The notes below the pieces were generated by a model, which was given only the letters and a program-made list of their open reading frames with translations, had not been told where the DNA came from and did no database searches. Of a stretch of DNA of 64,000 nt, positions 43,931 to 52,406 are shown piece by piece (the first letter of the stretch is position 1; every line of letters begins with the position of its first letter). The DNA is from Microbacterium sp. LCT-H2 (GTDB lineage: Bacteria > Actinomycetota > Actinomycetes > Actinomycetales > Microbacteriaceae), in contig NZ_MODW01000002.1 of the NCBI RefSeq assembly GCF_001866135.1, positions 62,001 through 126,000 on the forward strand, written 5' to 3'. The position numbers and the translations under genes are program-made.

Positions 43931-44230
43931 TCAGGCGACCTGAGGGAGCACGGCGAAGGACACGGAGCCCTCGTCGTCGACGCCCGCGTCGAGGATCTTG
44001 TCGTCGAGCGCGGAGGCGGCGGCCTCGTCGAGGAACAGGCGCGTGCCCGACAGCTCGACGACCTGATCGGCGGGCTCCGGGTCGGCGGTCACGGCGACGG
44101 CGAGCCGGGCCGCGCCCGACTCGTCCTGCGCCTCGGCGGTGTGGATGCGCAGCCCGGCGGCCGGCGCGTCGTTCTGCCGACTCACGAGGGTCGACACGAT
44201 GGCGGTGGCGTTGTCGGTGAGGGTGAGCAC
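43931..44230 (-). CDS. HesB/IscA-like protein without cysteines
   Basis: 99 residues with the HesB/IscA beta fold (MLTLTDNATAIVSTLV, GLRIHTAEAQ, ARLAVAVTADPEPADQVVE, GTRLFLDEAAASALDDKILDA). No Cys is present, whereas true A-type Fe-S carriers have three. It therefore cannot carry an Fe-S cluster in the usual way. Such Cys-free forms are common in actinobacteria, and their role is unknown. Confidence 0.82.
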   Translation of the reverse strand: MLTLTDNATAIVSTLVSRQNDAPAAGLRIHTAEAQDESGAARLAVAVTADPEPADQVVELSGTRLFLDEAAASALDDKILDAGVDDEGSVSFAVLPQVA

Positions 44231-44337
44231 GAGCTCTCCTTTCCGGTTGGGGCATGACGCGGTCGCGGCATGTCCGGACCACGATTCCCTATCGTCTGGA
44301 TCCCTTCGACCCCCTTGCGCGGAGCGGGGCGCTGCCC

Positions 44338-44826
44338 TTAACCTCGCAGCCGCTTGCGGAGGAAGACCTGGTCGGTGCCGTCGCCCTGTGGGATCCGTTC
44401 GCGCTCTTCGTAGCCGCAGGACTCGTACAGCCGGATGTTCGCCTCGCTGAGGCTTCCGGTGAACAGCTCGGCCTCGCGGGCGTCGGAGGCCTGCTCCGCC
44501 GCGTCGAGGAGCTTCCGGCCGATGCCCTCGCCCTGCATGTCGGGGGCGATCGCGATCCGTCCGATCAGGAGCAGGTCGTCGTCCTCGACGAACCGGATGG
44601 CCCCGACCAGACGACCGCCGATCCGGGCGCCGAGACCGCGCTCCGTGGTGAGCTCGGCCTCCATCTCGGCGAGCGTCTGGGTCAGCGGCGGCATGTCGAC
44701 GCTCCCGTAGATCGCCGCCTCCGACACGAAGGCCGCCCGTTGGATCGTGAGCACCTCGCCGGCATCAGCCGCCGTCAGAGGGGCGATGACCACCTCGGGC
44801 CGATCCTCCTGTGCTGCTGTTCCCAC
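44338..44826 (-). CDS. GNAT family N-acetyltransferase
   Basis: A 162-residue acetyl-CoA-dependent acyltransferase. The acetyl-CoA pyrophosphate loop is in LIGRIAIAPDMQGEGIGRKLLDAAE (motif Q/R-x-x-G-x-G/A), and the C-terminal LFTGSLSEANIRLYESCGYEERERI is standard. GTG 44826, after GAAAGGCGG, is preferred over an upstream ATG at 44892 that would add an unlikely tail. Substrate unknown. Confidence 0.86.
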   Translation of the reverse strand: MGTAAQEDRPEVVIAPLTAADAGEVLTIQRAAFVSEAAIYGSVDMPPLTQTLAEMEAELTTERGLGARIGGRLVGAIRFVEDDDLLLIGRIAIAPDMQGEGIGRKLLDAAEQASDAREAELFTGSLSEANIRLYESCGYEERERIPQGDGTDQVFLRKRLRG

Positions 44827-44945
44827 TGTTCCGCCTTTCTCGATGGCCCTGTCGCCTCCCTCACGTTCAGGGGTGCGACCGGCGGGTGTCAACCCCCTCG
44901 GAACGGGCCGTGCTGCGGGCTACCGTGCCGGGAGGAGGTCACACC

Positions 44946-45506
44946 ATGGCAGACACGAAGTCCAAGAAGACCAGCAGCTCCAACAGCAAGGACGGGGCGG
45001 CGAAGGCCGGCGTCAAGACCACGCGCCAGCAGAATGCGGAGAAGGGGTTCACGGCATCCCCGACCCTCGCGGCGAACCTGCAGGCCGTGCTCGTCGATCT
45101 GATCGAGCTCTCGCTGCAGGGCAAGCAGGCGCATTGGAATGTCGTAGGACGGAACTTCCGCGACACCCACCGTCAGCTCGACGAGATCATCGAGGACGCC
45201 CGGACGTTCAGCGACACCATCGCGGAGCGCATGCGGGCCCTGCATGCCGTCCCCGACGGACGCAGCGCCACGATCGCGAAGACGACCACGCTGCCGGAGT
45301 TCCCGACCGGTGAGGTGTCCACGACGGAGACCATCGACCTCGTCACCGCGCGCCTGGAGGCCGCGGTGGGGACGATCCGCGACGTGCACGATGCCGTCGA
45401 TGAGGAGGATCCGACGTCCGCTGATCTGCTGCACGCCGTGATCGAGCGATTGGAGCAGTTCGCCTGGATGGTGAGCGCGGAGAACCGCAGCCCCGCCGGC
45501 CGCTGA
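44946..45506 (+). CDS. dps: Dps-type ferritin (DNA starvation protection)
   Basis: A 186-residue dodecameric mini-ferritin that oxidises and stores iron using peroxide and protects DNA. Ferroxidase ligands: His63 (KQAHWNVVG), His75, Asp90 and Glu94 (DTHRQLDEII... TFSDTIAE), matching the 31/43/58/62 spacing. The N-terminal ~30 residues are Lys/Ser-rich (DTKSKKTSSSNSKDG), which in related proteins binds DNA. ATG 44946 is preceded by GGAGGAGG. Monocistronic, convergent with the DUF6328 gene. Confidence 0.94.
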   Translation: MADTKSKKTSSSNSKDGAAKAGVKTTRQQNAEKGFTASPTLAANLQAVLVDLIELSLQGKQAHWNVVGRNFRDTHRQLDEIIEDARTFSDTIAERMRALHAVPDGRSATIAKTTTLPEFPTGEVSTTETIDLVTARLEAAVGTIRDVHDAVDEEDPTSADLLHAVIERLEQFAWMVSAENRSPAGR

Positions 45507-45519
45507 CGCCCCGCCGTCC

Positions 45520-45562
45520 GACCGCCGCCCTCGTCGCGCTCACGCCGACGGGGGCGGCGGTC
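45520..45562. terminator. Hairpin between dps and the DUF6328 gene
   Basis: GACCGCCGCCC plus CGTCG pair with CGACG and GGGCGGCGGTC around a 9-nt loop, with short internal bulges. It overlaps the last codons of the leftward gene. Confidence 0.6.
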
Positions 45563-46085
45563 CTTCGTGTGCCCGCACCCGCGACCGGGCGCGCCGCAGC
45601 AGGCCGGGCAACGCCATCCAGAGTCCGAGCACGAGCACGAGGGACGCGACGAGCGCGATGATCCCGGCGGTCCTGCTGACCGTGAAGTCGACGATGAGCG
45701 TCGTGACGCCGATCGTGAGGGCCCCGATCACGAAGAGGTCGATCTTCACCAGGCGCGCCGCCGTCCGGACGAGCTCCGGCTTCAGCCGGCTGCCGAACAG
45801 GGCGCGGTGGATGCCGACGGGGGCGAGGGCGAGGATGGTGGCGAGAGCGGCGAGCGCCACGAGCACGACGTACAGGTCGCGCTGGAACTCGTCCATGTCG
45901 GTGAAGCGCGGCTGGAACGCCACCGCGAGGAGGAAGCCGGTGAGGATCTGCGTGCCGGTCTGCATCACCCGGAGCTCCTGCAGCAGCTCTTCCCAGTTGC
46001 GGTCCGCGCGCTCGTTCGGGGTCTCGTCGCGGCCGTCGTCGCGGTCGTCGCGCTCGTCCGCGGCGCCACGGGGTTCTGCTGTCAT
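45540..46085 (-). CDS. DUF6328 family membrane protein
   Basis: A 181-residue protein: an acidic/basic N-terminus (ERDDRDDGRDETPNERADRNWEELLQELRVMQTGTQILTGFLLAVAFQ) and four predicted helices. The motif ELRVMQTGTQILTGFLL...F is the DUF6328 hallmark. Often annotated as a Na+/H+ antiporter without evidence. ATG 46085. Divergent from the next small gene. Confidence 0.87.
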   Translation of the reverse strand: MTAEPRGAADERDDRDDGRDETPNERADRNWEELLQELRVMQTGTQILTGFLLAVAFQPRFTDMDEFQRDLYVVLVALAALATILALAPVGIHRALFGSRLKPELVRTAARLVKIDLFVIGALTIGVTTLIVDFTVSRTAGIIALVASLVLVLGLWMALPGLLRRARSRVRAHEGPPPPSA

Positions 46086-46166
46086 GGCGATAGTCTCGTG
46101 GGCACGATCCGCCGCTGTCCAGGACCTTGCGCGGCCCGGCGGACAGGCCTCAGGAAAGGACCCGAG

Positions 46167-46370
46167 ATGACCCTGCCCCCGATCGACGAATGGTGGCCCG
46201 AGCTGTCCGACGAGGCGCGCCGAGCGGTCATCGGCGGTGGCTCGCGGCACCTCGACGAGGACGTCCGCGAGGAGATCCGGGAGATCACCGGAGCGGTGGT
46301 CGGGATGATCGAGTCGCTGTCCGACGACGACCTCGCGTACGCCCGCGACCACGCGCCCGCGGAGGAGTGA
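46167..46370 (+). CDS. Small acidic protein, unknown
   Basis: 67 residues with AGGAAAGGA before the ATG: MTLPPIDEWWPELSDEARRAV, then helical sequence DEDVREEIREITGAVVGMIESLSDD. Net acidic, no Cys, no membrane segment. Convergent with the acyltransferase gene (4 bp between stops). No family recognised. Confidence 0.65.
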   Translation: MTLPPIDEWWPELSDEARRAVIGGGSRHLDEDVREEIREITGAVVGMIESLSDDDLAYARDHAPAEE

Positions 46371-46374
46371 GCCG

Positions 46375-46959
46375 TCACGCCTCCGGCCGCGCGGCCGTCT
46401 CCTCGCGCAGCCGCGGCTCCGTGCGCCGCTCGGGGCGCACACCGTGCTTGTCTGCGTAGAACGCGCGGATCCGGTCCATGTCGGCGGCCACGTCGCCCGT
46501 GAGGTCGAGGGTCGGCCCGAGGCCGGTCGTCATCGTGTGGCGGTCGACGAAGCCGAGGGTGACCGGCATGCCGGTGGCACGCGCGATGCGGTAGAAGCCG
46601 CTCTTCCAGTACTCGTTGCCGCCGCGGGTGCCGTCGGGGGTGACGACGAGGCCGAACACCGTCCCGGCGTGCACCTGGTCCACGACCTCGCCGACGACGC
46701 GCGCCGGATCCGCCCGGTCGACGGCGATGCCGCCGAGGCCGCGCATGATCGGTCCTCGCCAGCCGCGGAACAGGCTCTTCTTGCCCAGCCAGTGCACCTC
46801 GATGCCCAGGCGCCAAGCGATCGCGAGCATGAGCACGAAGTCCCAGTTCGAGGTGTGCGGAGCGCCGATCAGGACGGTCGGACGCGTGGGGGCGGCGTCG
46901 GCGACGAGGGTCCACCGGCTGACGGCCCAGTACACGCGGGCGAGAAATCGTCGGAGCAT
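46375..46959 (-). CDS. PlsC-like 1-acylglycerol-3-phosphate acyltransferase family
   Basis: A 194-residue acyltransferase. The HX4D catalytic motif is GAPHTSNWDFVL, the substrate block is KKSLFRGWRGPIMRGLGGIAVDR, and TPDGTRGGNEYWKSGFYRIARATGMPV is motif III. It is a short soluble or peripheral form often found as a stand-alone gene. Its 5' end overlaps the 3' end of the upstream CMD-type gene by 91 bp in another frame. Confidence 0.88.
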   Translation of the reverse strand: MLRRFLARVYWAVSRWTLVADAAPTRPTVLIGAPHTSNWDFVLMLAIAWRLGIEVHWLGKKSLFRGWRGPIMRGLGGIAVDRADPARVVGEVVDQVHAGTVFGLVVTPDGTRGGNEYWKSGFYRIARATGMPVTLGFVDRHTMTTGLGPTLDLTGDVAADMDRIRAFYADKHGVRPERRTEPRLREETAARPEA

Positions 46960-47576
46960 CCGTCCAGATTAAGGGGAGCGGCCTTTCGATCGCCTGGCGG
47001 GCGGGCCGCGGAGGCGTGCCTGAGCGCCGCGGTGAGGGCGGGATCCAGCCCGGGGACGTCCTCAACGGGGACGGCGAGCGCGAGCAGCGCCCTGCTGAAG
47101 TAGTTGCGCGCCGCCGCCGCCAGGGTGATGTCCACGATCTGCCGATCGCTGAACCCCGCCTCGCGCAGCTCCTGCGTCTCCGCGTCGGTCATCGCCGACG
47201 GATCGGTCGACAGGCGCGCGGCGAAGCGGATCACGACCTGCTCCTGATCCGTGAAACCGCTGTCGTCCCCGGCGGCGAAGGCGGCGAGCCCTTCCTCGTC
47301 GACGACTCCGGCGCGGAGGGAGCGGCGGCCGTGGGCGAGCAGGCAGTGCGCGGATCCGAGGGCCCGCGCCGCCCCGAGGGTAGCCGCCTCGTACACACGG
47401 ACGCCGATGGACGGGACGACCGCACGGACGAGCGCCTCGAAGGCGGCGTGGGCTTTGGGGTTCACGGCCATGGCCCTGGTGTGTGCGAACACGATGCCGT
47501 CGTCGGCGAGGTCGCTCTCGTACATCGCGGCGACGTGGCCGGTCGCGGTGGCCCGCTCGGGAGGGTGGATGATCAT
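46869..47576 (-). CDS. Carboxymuconolactone decarboxylase-like (AhpD fold) protein
   Basis: A 235-residue helical protein: HVAAMYESDLADDGIVFAHTRAMAVNPKAHAAFEALVRAV, then YEAATLGAARALGSAHCLLAHGRRSL, then FTDQEQVVIRFAARLSTDPSAMTDAETQELREAGFSDRQIVDIT. The AHCLLAHG stretch keeps one Cys and the His of the CMD/AhpD active site, but not a C-x-x-C pair, so a peroxidase-like or lactone role is uncertain. The last ~45 residues are Pro/Ser-rich and lie over the start of the acyltransferase gene. Confidence 0.8.
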   Translation of the reverse strand: MIIHPPERATATGHVAAMYESDLADDGIVFAHTRAMAVNPKAHAAFEALVRAVVPSIGVRVYEAATLGAARALGSAHCLLAHGRRSLRAGVVDEEGLAAFAAGDDSGFTDQEQVVIRFAARLSTDPSAMTDAETQELREAGFSDRQIVDITLAAAARNYFSRALLALAVPVEDVPGLDPALTAALRHASAARPPGDRKAAPLNLDGCSDDFSPACTGPSAGGPSSPTPPPRVRPS

Positions 47577-47704
47577 GGCGCCTCCTCGGCTCCGGGGGCG
47601 CGGGACGAGGGTGCGCACCCCCTCGCCGGGAACGATACGCCGCTCCGAGGTCGCAGAGAAGAGCGTGCGGCGCCCGGTGCTCCTGGCAGGCGTACGATCG
47701 AGGG

Positions 47705-47851
47705 ATGACCGAATCGAAGCAGGAGAACACCGGGCAGGACGCGCCGCTCGGGCTGCAGCCGCTGCCGGGTGCGATCGAGCTGCTCGACGGCGATGCCGCC
47801 GGTTACTGCAGCAACGGCGTCTGCCACATCCCCGCCCCCAAGGAGCGGTGA
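47705..47851 (+). CDS. 48-residue protein with C-x4-C motif
   Basis: A small frame from ATG 47705 to TGA 47849-47851. Its protein begins MTESKQENTGQDAPLG, continues LQPLPGAIELLDGDAAG and ends YCSNGVCHIPAPKER. The two Cys in YCSNGVCHIP could bind a metal or form a disulfide. Codon third positions are strongly GC, as in real genes here. No ribosome site is obvious. Convergent with the MFS gene. Family unknown to me. Confidence 0.6.
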   Translation: MTESKQENTGQDAPLGLQPLPGAIELLDGDAAGYCSNGVCHIPAPKER

Positions 47852-47881
47852 GCAGCAGACGCCGTCGGTGTCTCTGCGCGG

Positions 47882-49357
47882 TCAGTGACCGCCGTGCGCC
47901 GCGTCGCCGATGTCGTCGGCGGGCTTGCGCACCAGCGGGCTGAGGGCGACCGCCGCGAGCGAGATGATCGCCGCGATGAGGAACGCCGTCCGCGCACCCG
48001 GGGCACCCGCCACCGCCCGCGACAGGCCCTCGTCCTCGCCGGCGTGCAGGATGGCCGAGTACGTGACCGTGAGCAGCGCGACGCCGGCCGCGCCGCCGAC
48101 CTGCTGCAGCGTGTTCAGCACCGCGGAGCCGTGCGAGTACAGCGAGCGGTGCAGCGACCCCAGCGACGAGGAGAACAGCGGCGTGAACGACATCGCGAGG
48201 CCGACCGACATGGCCGCCTGCACGATGATCAGCAGCCACCACACGGTGTGCTCGCCGACCGTCGAGTAGAAGAAGAGCGAGGCCGAGACGAGGATCGTGC
48301 CGGGGATGAGCAGCGGTCGGGTGCCCTTCGCGTCGTACACGCGACCCATGATCGGGCCGAGGAGGCCCATCAGCACCGAACCGGGGAGCAGGATGAGGCC
48401 CGACTCCAGGGCGCTGAGTCCGGCGACGTTCTGCAGGTACTGCGGCAGCAGCGTGAGGGTGCCGAACATCGACAGCGCCAGGATCGTCATGATGATGACG
48501 GCCAGCGAGAAGTTCGCCGAGCGGAACACACGCAGGTCGAGCAGCGCGTCGTCCACCCGCTGCAGCACGAGCTGCCGCCAGACGAACAGCGCGAGCGCGA
48601 CGGCGCCGACGACCAGGGCGATGACGCCGGTCGTTCCACCCGAACCTCCCTCGCCGCCGAACTGGCTGAGGCCGAAGACGATGCCGCCGAAGCCGAGCGC
48701 CGCGAGCGGGATGGAGAGCACGTCCAGCGGAGCCTTACGGGTCTCGCCGAGGTTGGTCATCCACTTCGCCCCCATGCCGAGCGAGATCAGGGCGATGGGC
48801 AGCACGATCGCGAACAGCGCGCGCCAGTTGAACGCGTCGAGCACGGCGCCGGCGAGCGTCGGACCGATGGCTGGCGCGAGCGAGATGACGAGGCCGACGC
48901 GGCCCATCATGCGGCCGCGCGACTGCGCGGGCACGACGTTCATGATCGTCGTCATCAGCAGCGGCATCATGATGCCGGTGCCCGCCGCCTGGATCACGCG
49001 GCCCACGAGCAGCACGGAGAAGCCGGGCGCGACGAGAGCCACGAGCGTGCCGAGCGAGAACGCCGTCATCGCGGCGATGAAGACCTGCCGCGTCGTGAAG
49101 CGCTGCAGGATGAAGCCGGTGGTCGGGATGACCACCGCCATGGTGAGCATGAACGCGCTCGTCAGCCACTGCCCGAGCTCGGGCGGGATGCCGAGGTCGG
49201 TGTTCAGGTGCGGGATCGCGATGCCCATCGTCGTCTCGTTGAGGATGGCGACGAAGGCGGCGACGAGCAGCAGCCAGATGACCCGCATGTCCTTGCGGGG
49301 GATGCCCCCGCTCGATGCGGGGGGCGTCGTGATGGAGCCGGTATCGACGGCAGACAT
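47882..49357 (-). CDS. DHA2-type MFS multidrug transporter (14 helices)
   Basis: A 491-residue proton-driven exporter of the EmrB/QacA class. N-terminal helix 1 carries LLLVAAFVAILNETTMGIAIPHLNTDLG, motif C-like sequence is GRVGLVISLAPAIGPTLAG, and about 14 helices follow. Typical substrates are lipophilic cations, drugs or dyes. ATG 49357 follows CTGGAGG; an upstream start at 49414 adds a non-family leader. Divergent from the ABC exporter at 49517; no regulator is adjacent. Confidence 0.92.
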   Translation of the reverse strand: MSAVDTGSITTPPASSGGIPRKDMRVIWLLLVAAFVAILNETTMGIAIPHLNTDLGIPPELGQWLTSAFMLTMAVVIPTTGFILQRFTTRQVFIAAMTAFSLGTLVALVAPGFSVLLVGRVIQAAGTGIMMPLLMTTIMNVVPAQSRGRMMGRVGLVISLAPAIGPTLAGAVLDAFNWRALFAIVLPIALISLGMGAKWMTNLGETRKAPLDVLSIPLAALGFGGIVFGLSQFGGEGGSGGTTGVIALVVGAVALALFVWRQLVLQRVDDALLDLRVFRSANFSLAVIIMTILALSMFGTLTLLPQYLQNVAGLSALESGLILLPGSVLMGLLGPIMGRVYDAKGTRPLLIPGTILVSASLFFYSTVGEHTVWWLLIIVQAAMSVGLAMSFTPLFSSSLGSLHRSLYSHGSAVLNTLQQVGGAAGVALLTVTYSAILHAGEDEGLSRAVAGAPGARTAFLIAAIISLAAVALSPLVRKPADDIGDAAHGGH

Positions 49358-49516
49358 GGGCGGCCTCCAGGGCATCGGAGAGAAGGGGAAGGTGCGAGAG
49401 TTCGCGAGAGTCATTCAGCGTAACGGGTCGGACGGACATTTCATTCCGAAATCTGGGATATCGCTGAACGTCGGGACAGCGGAGCCGGTGTCGTGGGAGG
49501 TGAGTACGCTGGCGCC

Positions 49517-51598
49517 ATGAGCATGGGCGGGATGGGCGGCGGTCCGCGGGGCGGTTTTCGCGGCGTGGACGAGGACGCCCAGCGTCGGCTCAACGCGGAA
49601 GCTCCGAAGATCGACGGACTCGGCACCCGGGTCGTCGCCCTGTTCAGCGCCTACCGGTGGCGCATCCTCTTCACCGGGGTCCTCGTGGTGCTCGGCGCGG
49701 GCATCGCGGTCATCCCGCCGCTCCTCGTGCAGCGCATCTTCGACGACGCCCTGTTCCCCGTCGACGGCGGCGGCCCCCACCTCTCGCTGCTCGGCGTGCT
49801 CGTCGGGGCGATGGTCGGCCTCTTCCTCTTCTCGGCGGTCCTCGGCGTCGCGCAGACCTGGCTCACCGCCACGGTCGGCAACAGCGTCACGGGCGACCTC
49901 CGGGTGCGGCTGTTCGAGCACCTGCAGGCCATGGAGCTCGGCTTCTTCACCCGCACGAAGACCGGCGTGATCCAGTCCCGGCTGCAGAACGACGTCGGCG
50001 GCGTCTCCGGCGTGCTGACGAACACCGTCACCAGCATCCTCGGCAACGCCGTCACGGTGATCGCCTCCCTCGTCGCGATGATCCTCATCGACTGGCGCCT
50101 CACCCTCATCGCCGTCGTGCTCATGCCGTTCCTCGTGCTCGTGCAGCGACGCGTGGGACAGGTGCGCGCCCGCATCGCGGGGGAGACCCAGGAGTCGCTG
50201 TCCGAGCTGACCTCCATCACCCAGGAGACCCTGAGCGTCTCGGGCATGCTGCTCTCCAAGGCGTTCAACCGCCAGCGCACCGAGTCCGAGCGCTACCAGC
50301 AGGAGAACCGCAACCAGGTGCGCCTCCAGGTGCGGCGGGCGATGAGCGGTCAGGGCTTCTTCGCGGTCGTCCAGGTCATCATGGCCAGCGTCCCTGCCGT
50401 CATCTACCTCGTCTCCGGATACCTCATCGCGGGCGGGACGGGAGCGATCACCGCGGGGACGATCGTGGCCTTCACGACGGTGCAGGCGCGGCTGCTCATG
50501 CCGCTCATGGGGCTCATGAGGGTCTCGCTCGATCTGCAGACCTCGTCCGCGCTGTTCGCCCGCATCTTCGAGTACCTCGACCTCGTCCCCGAGATCACCG
50601 ACGCCCCCGATGCGATCGCCGTGGCGCGGGCACCGGGTCCGCGCGGACGCATCGAGTTCCAGGACGTCGTGTTCCGGTATCCGGACGCCGCGGCCGACTC
50701 GCGTCCCACGCTGCACGGGGTTTCCTTCGTGGCCGAGCCCGGGCAACACGTCGCCTTCGTCGGCCCCTCCGGTGCGGGCAAGACGACGATCCTGTACCTC
50801 GCACCGCGCCTGTACGAGGCCAAGGGCGGCGCGGTGCTGTTCGCGGGGGCCGACGTGCGCACCCTCACGCAGGAGTCGATCATCGACGACGTGGGCATCG
50901 TCTCCCAGGAGACCTACCTGTTCCACGCGACGATCCGGGAGAACCTCCGCTACGCGAAGCCCGACGCGACGGACGAGGAGCTGGTCGCCGCCTGCACCGC
51001 GGCCAACATCCACCACATCATCGCGGGCTTCGAGAAGGGCTACGACACGGTCGTGGGGGAGCGCGGGTACCGGCTCTCCGGTGGCGAGAAGCAGCGCATC
51101 GCGATCGCCCGTGTGCTGCTGAAGGACCCGCCGGTGCTCCTGCTCGACGAGGCGACCTCCGCCCTGGACACCGTGTCCGAGCGCGTGGTGCAGGAGGCCC
51201 TCGACGAGGCGGCCAAGGGGCGCACGACCCTGTCGATCGCGCACCGCCTGTCGACGGTCATGGGGGCGGACGTGATCCACGTGCTGGAGGCCGGGCGCAT
51301 CGTGGAATCCGGCACCCACGCCGAGCTGCTCGCGCAGGGGGGCCTCTACGCCGAGCTGGCGGCGCAGCAGGTGGCCGCGTCCCGCGTGCTCGACGCGGAG
51401 ATCGAAGCGGAGGCCGAGGAGGAGGCGGCGATCCGGGGCGGTGTCGAGGAGGGCGTCGAGACCGGCCTCGCCGCGCGCCGTGCGGATCGCGAGCCGGAGG
51501 ACTCCGCCGCAGCCGACGCCGTCGTGGCGCTGACGACGGGCGTCCCGCTGCCGACGGCATCGAGCACCGACGCCCGGCCGCGCCGGACCGACGGGTGA
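49517..51598 (+). CDS. ABC exporter, fused permease-ATPase (MsbA/LmrA-like)
   Basis: A 693-residue half-transporter: Gly-rich N-terminus, six helices (~50-330) and an ATPase domain with Walker A VGPSGAGKTTIL, Q-loop VSQETYLF, signature RLSGGEKQR, Walker B VLLLDEATSALD and H-loop SIAHRLSTV. The C-terminal ~65 residues are acidic (EAEAEEEAAIRGG) and atypical. Works as a homodimer or with a partner encoded elsewhere. ATG 49517 is preferred to the GTG 24 bp earlier. Substrate unknown. Confidence 0.92.
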   Translation: MSMGGMGGGPRGGFRGVDEDAQRRLNAEAPKIDGLGTRVVALFSAYRWRILFTGVLVVLGAGIAVIPPLLVQRIFDDALFPVDGGGPHLSLLGVLVGAMVGLFLFSAVLGVAQTWLTATVGNSVTGDLRVRLFEHLQAMELGFFTRTKTGVIQSRLQNDVGGVSGVLTNTVTSILGNAVTVIASLVAMILIDWRLTLIAVVLMPFLVLVQRRVGQVRARIAGETQESLSELTSITQETLSVSGMLLSKAFNRQRTESERYQQENRNQVRLQVRRAMSGQGFFAVVQVIMASVPAVIYLVSGYLIAGGTGAITAGTIVAFTTVQARLLMPLMGLMRVSLDLQTSSALFARIFEYLDLVPEITDAPDAIAVARAPGPRGRIEFQDVVFRYPDAAADSRPTLHGVSFVAEPGQHVAFVGPSGAGKTTILYLAPRLYEAKGGAVLFAGADVRTLTQESIIDDVGIVSQETYLFHATIRENLRYAKPDATDEELVAACTAANIHHIIAGFEKGYDTVVGERGYRLSGGEKQRIAIARVLLKDPPVLLLDEATSALDTVSERVVQEALDEAAKGRTTLSIAHRLSTVMGADVIHVLEAGRIVESGTHAELLAQGGLYAELAAQQVAASRVLDAEIEAEAEEEAAIRGGVEEGVETGLAARRADREPEDSAAADAVVALTTGVPLPTASSTDARPRRTDG

Positions 51599-51610
51599 CG
51601 ACCGCGAGGG

Positions 51611-52384
51611 TCAGTGCACGGAGAGCCCGCCGTCGATGAACAGCGACTGGCCCGTGACGTAGGCCGAACCCGGACCGGCGAGGAAGACCGCGGCTGCGGC
51701 GAAGTCCTCGGGGAGGCCGTTGCGTCCGATCATCGTGCGGGCCGCGAGGGCCGCGATCGTGGCGGGGTCCTTCTGCAGACGGGCGTTCAGGGGCGTGAGG
51801 ACGAATCCCGGGACGAGGGTGTTGCTCGTCACGCCGGTGCCGCCCCAGGCCTCGGCCTCCGAGCGCATGAGCGACTCGACCGCTCCCTTGGAGGCGCCGT
51901 AGACCCCGCTGCCCACGAACGCGCGGTGCGCCTGCTGCGAGCTGATGTGGATCAGTCGCCCGTACCCGCGCGCCGCCATGCCCTGCGCCCAGCGCTGACC
52001 GAGGAGGAACGGGGCGAGCGCATTGACGGTCATCGTGACGTCCCAGTCCGCCTCGGTGATCTCGGCGTAGGGCGGACGGATGTTGATGCCTGCGGAGTTG
52101 ACGAGGATGTCCGGCTCACCGAAGGGGACGGCCGCAGCCTCCGCGACCTCGTGGATGCCGTCGCGGGTGCTCAGATCGCCGACGACGCCCGCGGCCCCGT
52201 ACCCCTGGGCGTTCAGCTCCTCGACGGTCTCGGCGATGCGCTCCGCGCCGCGGGCGACGATCACCGTCGCCGCGCCGGCCCGGGCGAGCGCCGTCGCGAT
52301 GCCACGGCCGATGCCCGAGCTGCCGCCGGTCACGACCGCGGTGCGGCCGTCGAGCGCGAACAGCGAGGAGAGGTAGTCGGTCAT
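51611..52384 (-). CDS. Short-chain dehydrogenase/reductase
   Basis: A 257-residue classical SDR with cofactor motif VVTGGSSGIGRG, structural NSAGINIRP (N-A-G), catalytic Ser in LIHISSQQAH, and Y-x-x-x-K in SGVYGASKGAVESL. It ends SAYVTGQSLFIDGGLSVH. It resembles gluconate 5-dehydrogenase-like oxidoreductases, but the substrate is not assignable. Convergent with the ABC exporter gene. Confidence 0.92.
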   Translation of the reverse strand: MTDYLSSLFALDGRTAVVTGGSSGIGRGIATALARAGAATVIVARGAERIAETVEELNAQGYGAAGVVGDLSTRDGIHEVAEAAAVPFGEPDILVNSAGINIRPPYAEITEADWDVTMTVNALAPFLLGQRWAQGMAARGYGRLIHISSQQAHRAFVGSGVYGASKGAVESLMRSEAEAWGGTGVTSNTLVPGFVLTPLNARLQKDPATIAALAARTMIGRNGLPEDFAAAAVFLAGPGSAYVTGQSLFIDGGLSVH

Positions 52385-52406
52385 GCGGGGGTCCTTCGGG
52401 CGGGGC

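Noticed and set aside
45540-46085. Na+/H+ antiporter
   Set aside because: The protein fits DUF6328; the helices and length do not match known antiporter families.
49415-51319. Leftward 634-codon frame opposite the ABC exporter
   Set aside because: It is Asp/His/Arg-rich antisense of an exporter with all ATPase motifs in place on the + strand.
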